A DNA stretch of 64,000 bases. Origin: Euglena gracilis (lineage: Eukaryota > Euglenida > Euglenophyceae > Euglenales). Numbering within the stretch: the first letter of the stretch is position 1; each line of letters starts with the position of its first letter. Location of the stretch: NCBI GenBank assembly GCA_039621445.1, contig CP154957.1, positions 5,574,504 through 5,638,503 on the forward strand, read 5' to 3'. The position numbers were made by a program, and so were the translations under genes. Of this stretch, positions 57,346 to 64,000 are shown piece by piece. Under the pieces are notes generated by a model. That model was not told where the DNA came from, did no database searches, and saw only the letters and a program-made list of their open reading frames with translations.

Positions 57346-58503
57346 GGGAGGGGGCTGAGGCGATGGTAATTGCAAAACATGACCTTTTCTGTGGCAGTGT
57401 TCCTGTGGGACAAACTGCTTTTCATATATGTCTGATTTGATAACTGATAACAGGGCGGTCCTTAAGCAAATAAAAAAAACTCCGCTGTCCCAGCACACTC
57501 AATGAAAATATACAGGAAAATGGGCAAAGAAATTTGGCATTCTTCGGTGAGAACAGGTCGACATCAGGGGGAAAAGCTGATTCTTGGACTCCTTGGACTA
57601 TCGCCCATCCACCCAAATCATCAAAAAGTGTGTTTTTTAGACTTTTTAATTTTGGACCCCGTTCAAGTCCCAGTCCGGCCCTTGGTCGGTCGGCCCTTTG
57701 GCCGAAAAGGGGGCGGTCCTTAAGAAATAAAATTAAAAAACTTTCCTGTCCCTTAAAGACCACCCTGACTGATAATCACACACATGCACATACTATATGT
57801 ATCATTTTTGAAACAAATTGATCTGATTCAGATGAGAAAATATTAGCGTCGTTCGGGCAAGTGGGCAGAAAGGAGGGCACATGTTCAGCGCATTCAAACA
57901 GCAAACAAAGCGAAGCAAACAAGGGGCACGTTTGGAGTTTCCCAGTTTGCAGGCGGTCTGTGCTGCCACAAGCAGGATTTGAAAAATATAAAAATCGGCT
58001 TTCATTAAAATAAAGCATCATAACTTCATTTCAAACCAAAGAAATTGGTTTTCGACGTTCAAAACAAGAAGTTTGGTTTATCAACATTCCTCAAGAAGAA
58101 TTTTTTTAAAAAAAACCTTCAACAAATGATGATAAATACCGTGAAAAAAACGTCAATGAATTCGCTGTGGGCGAGGTCAGCCCACATTACAAATAAAACC
58201 CCCGCGAAGAACTTGTCCCAAATAATAACATCCTCAGGATTTCGACAAAAGTGCTGAAAATTACCCACCCCCTCTTAAAAAGAAGACACTTTGACTTAAG
58301 CTGGTGCCTGAACTGATAGAACCTTTGAGATTTTACCGATGTGGACAATAATGGCCTGCGGGGTTTCTATTTAAGGGATACATCAATCAAAATACAAATT
58401 GAAATGCCGGAGCCCAAACCATTCAAAATTCTGGGAGCCAATCCAATCCAAAAATGTAGGTTGGAATGATTCTTTTCACCAATCACAGGAGGAGGGGTAC
58501 CGT

Positions 58504-58555
58504 TTGCTGTGAGGCACCCACCGGTAGCTGGCCCCTGGAGGGTCGCCTCTGGATC
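58504..58555 (-). CDS. Candidate QDPR exon (weak)
   Basis: One frame reads LQGPATGGCLTAN and ends AACG|GTACCC. Its spare base matches the phase of the next exon, and a GG-x-L-T-x segment is expected here in the family. The acceptor does not fit the previous exon's phase, so it may be coincidence. Confidence 0.28.
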
Positions 58556-58766
58556 TCCAGGAAAATTTACCTTGAAAATGACATCTTAGTCCCGGAAAAT
58601 GGAGAGCACCCACTCCAAAATCCCCACCCAAGGGGGGGGGGGGGTGGCTGCCCAAAAGAAACTCCCAGCCAAAACACACATGAAGAAAAACAACAACAAC
58701 TAAAACCAAACACACAACACCTTTTCCCAATCCCGTCGTGTTCAAATGTCAAAGCCTGGGCACTAC

Positions 58767-58884
58767 AGAAGACATGACACTCTGGCTGAACATCAGCTCC
58801 ACATCCGTGACGAGCTTGTCAGAATTCAAACTTCCACCTGCCCAACCACCAGCCACATTGACAACGGAATCCAGCCGTTGAGTC
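58767..58884 (-). CDS. QDPR: QDPR exon: AGGWAGG segment
   Basis: The acceptor is GTTCTCAG and the donor TCT|GTAGTG, both conventional. It encodes TQRLDSVVNVAGGWAGG, then LVTDVELMFSQSVMSS. The AGGWAGG motif is diagnostic of dihydropteridine reductases and is followed in the family by a Leu/Met-rich helix, as here. Confidence 0.92.
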
Positions 58885-59059
58885 CTGAGAACGCCTCTTT
58901 TTTTTGTGTGGGAGTTTGGGTGAATGTTGCATCGACTTCTTTTCACACTGCCTGGTCCGCTGGTTTGTTTGACTCACCAACAACCCCCATACAATGCCTT
59001 TCCTTGAGGTGAATTCCATCGCCTTTTCAAATCCGGTCCGGCAATCAAAAAACAAGTTG

Positions 59060-59137
59060 CACTTCAACGTGCAAATTGGAGGCAGCACAATGCGCCAGCC
59101 AGCGTGCTGCAGCGCGTTGTGGAAAATTGAGGCCAGT
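59060..59137 (-). CDS. QDPR: Possible QDPR exon: first beta-alpha segment
   Basis: Reads GLASIFHNALQHAGWRIV, resembling the G-A-L-G-x-x-x-x-x-x-F-x-x-x-G-W-x-V stretch after the nucleotide-binding glycines. Neither boundary is resolved, and the opposite strand is also open. It is kept because of its position and order relative to the next exon. Confidence 0.4.
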
Positions 59138-59469
59138 CCCAAGTTTTTTCACTTCTGGCCTCTCCAGTATGCCACACCAAACCCAGCCCAGGCAATGGGG
59201 GCGAGGTGGTCTACGTTGGGATGAATAGCCTTGGACCCCACATTTGGACAACACACAATGGCAACCCGTCAACACAGGCTGAGAGGCCAGTGACTTGGAG
59301 GAGGTGTTTACCCTCACCCCCCCCCCTATTTGGCTGAAGGCTGGGCTTCTTCAGAGGCATAAGCCAATTGGGGGGGGGGGGCAATTAGGGTGCAAAAAAC
59401 CCCTCTGGGGTTTGTAAGATCCAGTTTGGTTGGTCGGCCAAAGGAGGGTTCATAGGCAGGGGGGGGGGT

Positions 59470-60445
59470 CGCTGAGCTCTTATCCCTTTATGGGTAAGAG
59501 CGAAGCTTACCACCAGGGAAAAGGGGGGTAGAAGCCCCCCCCCCCTCTGGGTAGACCGTGGATTATCACCATGACCCCGGCTCCCGTAATCTTTTTTTCA
59601 GTCACGAGCGACTGGATTTTTTAGTTTCCGAACCACCTCCATTTGACCCCCAACTCCCCGCCAGGCCCGAGTTACCCCCCCCCCTAAATGACCCTATCAA
59701 TGTTGCTTCAGGACCCCCCAAAGGGTCATCTAGGGGGGGGGTCATTTAGGGGGGGGATACTTTTCCCACTTGAAAAATTGCTCTGCTAAATGACCCCCCC
59801 CCTAGATGAACCCCCAGGGGGGTCATCTAGGGGGGGGGGGGGTCATTTAGGGGGGGGGGTATTCACCCGCGAAGGGGTCCAAACTGGGGTCAGTTTTCGG
59901 GGTCAAAAAATCAATGTTTCGAAAATATCTCGAAAATGAGGCAAAATCAAAGGGAATGTTTGGCGACCTATATTGAAGTCCTAAAAATGCCCAATTCAAC
60001 GGTATTTTGATTTCCCCGCAACTCCCCGCCTGGCCCAAGTTATGGCCATTTTTCGCCAATTTTGGCTATTTTGTACGGTTTTGGCCTGTTATGCCTTGGC
60101 CGTTTTCGACCATTTTTGGGGTCAAAAAAAGTCGAAAAAAAATCGAAAAATTTTTCTCGAAACCATGTTTCTTGGCCTCCTAGACCCAGAAAAATGAGGG
60201 TTTTTTGTTTCCCCCCCCCGGCGCATGTTTTTGGCCCGAATCCCATGATTTTAGGCCATTCCGGGGCAAAAAGGTCGGAAAAACTTCACATAACTTGAAT
60301 GCATTTCAAATCAATTTTTTGTAAGTAACCATGAGTTAGGTGTGTTTGTAAATTATACATTACGCGACTTTCGCAATGCTAGTCTTTTCGGCCGTCCATT
60401 ACGTGCAAGTCCCATTTAAAGCTCAGCAATATTCAAAACCTGGTA
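59470..60445 (-). repeat. Dispersed repeat, minus copy of the 45.0-46.3 kb element
   Basis: In reverse complement it reads CAGGTTTTGAATA...GCTGAGC, GGCCGAAAAGACTAGCATT, and so on to the ACTCGGGCCTGG core. Shorter than the plus copy because it has fewer internal repeats. Confidence 0.78.
59680..59870. repeat. CTAAATGACCCCCC / GGTCATTTAGGGG inverted clusters
   Basis: Alternating CTAAATGACC and GGTCATCTAGG words in both orientations around C- and G-runs; they can form nested hairpins. Confidence 0.7.
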
Positions 60446-61472
60446 ATAGGTCCCGGAATTGTTAGTGAGAATCCGACCCCGAGGGCAAAATGCTGTCTTC
60501 GGCAGTTGTTTTTGGAGAGCAGGTCATGTGCCCTGCCCAAGTTTGACTGGTCAGGTGCCCCCTCCTTCCACACCCTCCCCATGGGTTTTCCTGGAACGGT
60601 CATGGACAAAAAAATCAGTTTTTGGGTGGTCTGCGGCCGAAAAATCATACGTGGCAGCTTTCATCTTATGTCCCAGGCTGGTAGAGAGTGGGGGTTGGGT
60701 GCCACCCACAAAATTTGGTGTACAAATACCCTTCTGAAGAGTGGTGTTGTGATTGGGAACACATACAATCCCACCCGTAAACCCCCCTCCGACCCCCCCG
60801 TATTTCCGGGGATTTTGGTGGATTTTGAAAAAGCGCTGAAACCCCCCCTTTGAGAGACACCCGAGAGCACTTTTTGTGGTCCTTTTCCATAACCGGAGGG
60901 CAATTTTTTCAGATGATAAAATTTGCGGGACACTGCTCTTCCCTAGAAAAGTGTTTTTTGGCCAACTTTCACAATTGATGACCTTTTTCACGTTTTTTGA
61001 CCAGTTATGGGGGATAAACGGTGGCTTTCTTGAAGGATCCCATGAGTAGGTGAACCATGGAAATATGGACGGTTGGATATTTTTGTCTAAACCCCCAATA
61101 TCCCCCCCTGATTTGGGCCGAAAAACGCGGCTCCAGGAAGGGGGTTTTTACAAAAGGCTCGTTGAAAAGAAGCCTGGCCCCAAGATGTTCCTGGAGTTCT
61201 TTCTGCAACTTGGCCACTAGAGGAACCACAAATCAGCATCTCGAACCAGCACATCATCGCAATCAATTGCAGAACAAGGCACAAAAATGGGCTTGCTAGC
61301 TAGCATATGCAAAATAAAACCAACCCATTCTTTTCAAGCCTCTGTTGCTCAGTCGAAAGCAACCAACAATACAATGAGTTTGGAGTGGTATGAATCAGCT
61401 CACTGCCAAACAAAAATCACTCTGAAAAATACATACGCCTTGATAAACATTGATTGATTTGTGTTGTTGTCG

Positions 61473-61504
<32 letters not shown>

Positions 61505-62160
61505 GGTGGTGGTGGTGGTGGTGGTGGTGGTGGTGGTGGTGGTGGTGGTGGTGGTGGTGGTGGTGGTGGTGGTGGTGGTGGTGGTGGTGGTGGTGGTGGT
61601 GGTGGTGGTGGTGGTGGTGGTGGTGGTGAAGATTTTGGGAATTGGGCTAACAAATTACAGCCCTCACCCAATTGCACGTACAAGGCATTCAAATGGACAT
61701 TTTGAGGGGATTCCCTGATGGTCAGCACCCACCAGCCCGAAATCCATCCCTGCAAATCCTCAACCTTCCGTTGTGGCTCGCCTAGATCAGACGCTCGCTG
61801 GGGCCAATCCTCAGCTTTGTTGAAAGTGAATGATTTTGCAGCCCCCTTGCAGCTTGCAGCCAAACACCAACTTGCCAAAAAAATGTTCTCACCATCCTGA
61901 AAGATACTTCTAAAAAAAATGAAATTTTTTTTTTCAGAATGAAGAATATTCAAAACGGCCAGAAAAGGAAAAAGGAATGATGCTAGCCCAAATTTCTGGC
62001 CCCAGCCCACCCATTTCACCGGTGAACTTCACCGCCGAAAGCACCCCCCTCCCTCCCCGGTAAACGTTCACCGGGGGGGTCCGCTGCCCCCCCCCCCCGT
62101 ACTGCCTAACCTCCTTCATTTTCAATGGCAATGGTCCCAAGGGTCGATGAAGTGATGTGC
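60446..62160. other. No assigned gene; upstream of QDPR
   Basis: Contains the GGT run and unresolved open segments (for example 61160-61230, minus, reading LVAKLQKELQEHLGARLLFN). The first QDPR exon or its promoter could lie here; nothing is supported. Confidence 0.4.
61486..61628. repeat. GGT trinucleotide run, about 47 units
   Basis: Nearly pure (GGT)n preceded by (GTT)n. The poly-Gly, poly-Val and poly-Pro frames over it are artefacts. Confidence 0.95.
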
Positions 62161-62205
62161 AAGGGAAATGCAGGGTCCTAGGCGGTAGACTGGGGGGGGG
62201 GGTCC

Positions 62206-62239
62206 TGGGTGGTCGGCCGACTAGTCGGCCGACCACCCA
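62206..62239. repeat. 34-bp perfect palindrome
   Basis: Centre ACTAGT, arms TGGGTGGTCGGCCG. Identical to 63378-63411 and near-identical to a third copy at 63285-63317, inside the terminal inverted repeats of the 1.27-kb element. Confidence 0.9.
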
Positions 62240-62659
62240 ATTGGTCGGCCGACTAGGCCTGGTCGGCAGCTAGTCGGCGAGACGGGGGGGGGGGGGTCCT
62301 GGGTGGTCGGCGGACTAGTCGGCCGACCACCCACTCTAATGTAGTTACGGGCCAGTCTCGCCGACTTTTTATGAAGAAAATTGTATGCAAACTAGTCGGT
62401 GGCTAGTCGGTGGGCATAAAAATGGTCTGTGGCGGGTCCAAACCACCCGGAAATGGTCCGGATGGGGCCAAATAAGTGCCTTACACCAACAGGAACACCC
62501 TCAGATGGAAATTTTTGGTCGGTGGGGGGTCGGTGGGCCCTTGATGGGGTCCGGAGGGGTAAAAAACCAATGACGAAACAGGGATTACATGAAAATCCTT
62601 TAGAAATGCAAGCATTCTGCATCAGGACAGGCTGAAAACTCCCCCCTCCACCCCCACCC

Positions 62660-63060
62660 GAGCCCAGATAACAAAAACCCTTCTATGTTGGCAACATACT
62701 TGGGGGCTAAGTCGCTTTTGTGGCTCACTTTGGCATAGGCGGGGGGGGCTCCGCCCCCCCCCCCCCGCACCCCCCCCCTCAAATAACAAAATCCCTTCTA
62801 TGTTGGCAACATACTCCGGGGCTAAGTCGTTTTTGTGGCTCACTTTGGCATAGGCGGGGGGGGCTCCGCCCCCCCGCACCCCCCCCCCTCAAATAACAAA
62901 ATCCCTTCTATGTTGGCAACATACTCCGGGGTTAAGTCGTTTTTGTGGCTCACTTTGGCATAGGCGGGGGGGGGCTCCGCCCCCCCCGCCCCTCCCCCCT
63001 CAAATAACAAAATCCCTTCTATGTTGGCAATATACTTGGAGGGCTAAGTCCTTTTGTGCA
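62660..63060. repeat. Four tandem 110-115-bp units
   Basis: The marker TTCTATGTTGGCAA recurs at 62681, 62796, 62906 and 63017. Each unit ends in a G-run, CTCCG and a C-run that can fold. It lies inside the 1.27-kb element. Confidence 0.9.
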
Positions 63061-63377
63061 AAATTTGACTTGTATTGACTTATATACAACGGATAGAGGT
63101 GTTCTTTTGCCAAAAGTGGCCCAAAATGGACATTTTCCCCCAATTTTTTTGCATATTCACCCCCGATTGGGGGGTTCTGGAGCCATTTGGGTGGGTTTTG
63201 ACTGGTTTTGGGGTGATTTGGACAAAATTTTTTCTCAGGGGGGGGCTTAAAAGTCGGCGAAACTGGCCCGTAACTACATTAGAGTGGGTGGTCGGCCGAC
63301 TAGTCGGCCGACCACCCAGGACCCCCCCCCCCTGTCTCGCCGACTAGCTGCCGACCAGGCCTAGTCGGCCGACCAAT

Positions 63378-63411
63378 TGGGTGGTCGGCCGACTAGTCGG
63401 CCGACCACCCA
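63378..63411. repeat. 34-bp perfect palindrome, right arm copy
   Basis: Same palindrome as 62206-62239, in the right terminal repeat of the element. Confidence 0.9.
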
Positions 63412-63444
63412 GGACCCCCCCCCCCAATCTACCGTTTGCCACTG

Positions 63445-64000
63445 AAATGCAGGGGGGACGTGGACCTTGGCTGGACGCGAGTTGGGCCGGGCAAATTTTT
63501 GGGCTGCACCCACAAAAAGGGGCCAGCAGCACCACACCCCCCTGGGGTACTGCTGCGGCCCCGGCCTGCAAAACACAATTTTTGGCCTGATGATCTGCAA
63601 AACACAGCCAGCACATTTTTTTCTAAAAAATGAGATCCTCTAACAACCCCCAAAAACACCCAAATCACCCACAAAACACCATTTTTTTTTGCCATTTTTG
63701 AACAGAGCTTTGAGCCGAATTTTTTGGGGGCAGACCCAGCAAACAGGGGCTGGCCAGCAGGGCAGCAGCACACCCTCCCTATAAATAATGGTTAGATTTT
63801 TTTCTGCTCGCATTTTTTTAACAAAATAATGTTTTTGATAATCACCTTAAAAATAACGCACAAATACACTCTTTTCCCGCAATATTTTTCTCAGAACTGA
63901 TGAAAATTATAAATCTTTTGGAAATAGAAGCATCCAATCCCCCATCCGGGGGGGGATTGCCATTGCGGCTGGGCTGAGCCAAAATCGGGGCTGACTACAA
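63445..64000. other. Possible exon at 63470-63580, otherwise spacer
   Basis: A GC-rich block on the minus strand is open in all frames (one reads CVLQAGAAAVPQGGVVLLAP). Too little to call. Confidence 0.25.

Larger units (their letters stand above)
53046..59140 (-). other. QDPR: Gene span: dihydropteridine reductase-like short-chain reductase
   Basis: The enzyme reduces quinonoid dihydrobiopterin with NADH (a short-chain dehydrogenase fold). Minus-strand exons carry the family sequence in order: a GWRIV-type beta/alpha start (tentative), LDSVVNVAGGWAGG, GGTPTMLAYGMAK (the Y-x-x-x-K catalytic pair), HQLAASL..., VTLDTPMNR, and [10 protein letters not shown]...[14 protein letters not shown]. Order and spacing follow the family. 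The last few residues and the exon with the glycine motif near the N-terminus were not found. The intron between YGMAK and the next exon is about 3 kb and holds a long GTAT tract, a CG-rich block and three 200-bp repeats. Neighbouring minus-strand FBPase starts 4 kb downstream. Confidence 0.88.
62174..63444. mobile_element. 1.27-kb inverted-repeat element with 8-bp target duplication
   Basis: Flanked by AAATGCAG at 62166-62173 and 63445-63452. The termini (about 62183-62355 and 63264-63438) are near-identical ~175-bp inverted repeats built from GTCGGCCGACTAGTCGGCC palindromes. The middle holds four 110-115-bp tandem units. No coding sequence. The 8-bp duplication suggests a hAT-type mechanism. 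Confidence 0.82.

Noticed and set aside
61417-62019. 200-codon minus-strand frame with a poly-Pro core
   Set aside because: The core is the GGT repeat read in reverse; the flanks show no motif or splice logic.

Overview
This window looks like nuclear DNA of a photosynthetic euglenid (a Euglena-like alga). Three observations support this. First, protein-coding sequence occurs as short GC-rich exons (about 50-230 bases) scattered through kilobases of low-complexity intron. Second, some introns are ordinary GT-AG, but others lack GT-AG and have complementary ends (CAGG... / ...CCTG); cutting these near the CAG and CTG rejoins a conserved protein in frame. That is the hallmark of euglenid nonconventional introns. 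Third, the best-resolved gene starts with a Met 4 bases after a strong AG acceptor, as expected for spliced-leader trans-splicing, and encodes a presequence with two hydrophobic segments, as on euglenid plastid precursors. The species is not determined.

Nearly all supported genes lie on the minus strand. From right to left: (1) a dihydropteridine reductase (QDPR-like) gene, about 59.1-53.0 kb, with its 3' end not found; (2) a fructose-1,6-bisphosphatase (FBPase) gene, 49.08-34.29 kb, nine exons with phases that agree wherever the junction is resolved, probably plastid-targeted; (3) unassigned exons at 31.2-29.5 kb; (4) a Lys-rich, multi-zinc-finger gene beginning at 28.13 kb, with a treble-clef-like finger split by an intron and a CCHC knuckle exon at 24.0 kb; (5) unassigned exons at 23.1-16.9 kb; (6) a gene with an F5/8C (discoidin)-like domain spread over three exons, 15.28-13.55 kb; (7) Arg/Ser-rich candidate exons at 7.4-6.4 kb. 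A few candidate exons lie on the plus strand (1.6, 10.0-11.6 and 31.6 kb).

The rest is repeat-rich intron and spacer: hundreds of poly-G/poly-C runs, CA, GTAT and GGT microsatellites, tandem repeats of 92, 110-115, 183 and 200-208 bp, and several short inverted-repeat transposons. Most of these transposons have 8-bp target duplications, and four of the six end, or nearly end, in CAG...CTG. The nonconventional introns share these ends: one FBPase intron is flanked by 8-bp near-identical direct repeats, and its removal regenerates one copy. A separate region, 7.8-11.9 kb, has few G-runs and carries ten copies of a hairpin, GAAGCGG-N4-CCGCTTC, that I cannot match to a known family.

Most exon ends are given to within a few bases, and products are named only where conserved motifs are visible. 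No rRNA, tRNA, CRISPR, bacterial operon or virus was recognised.
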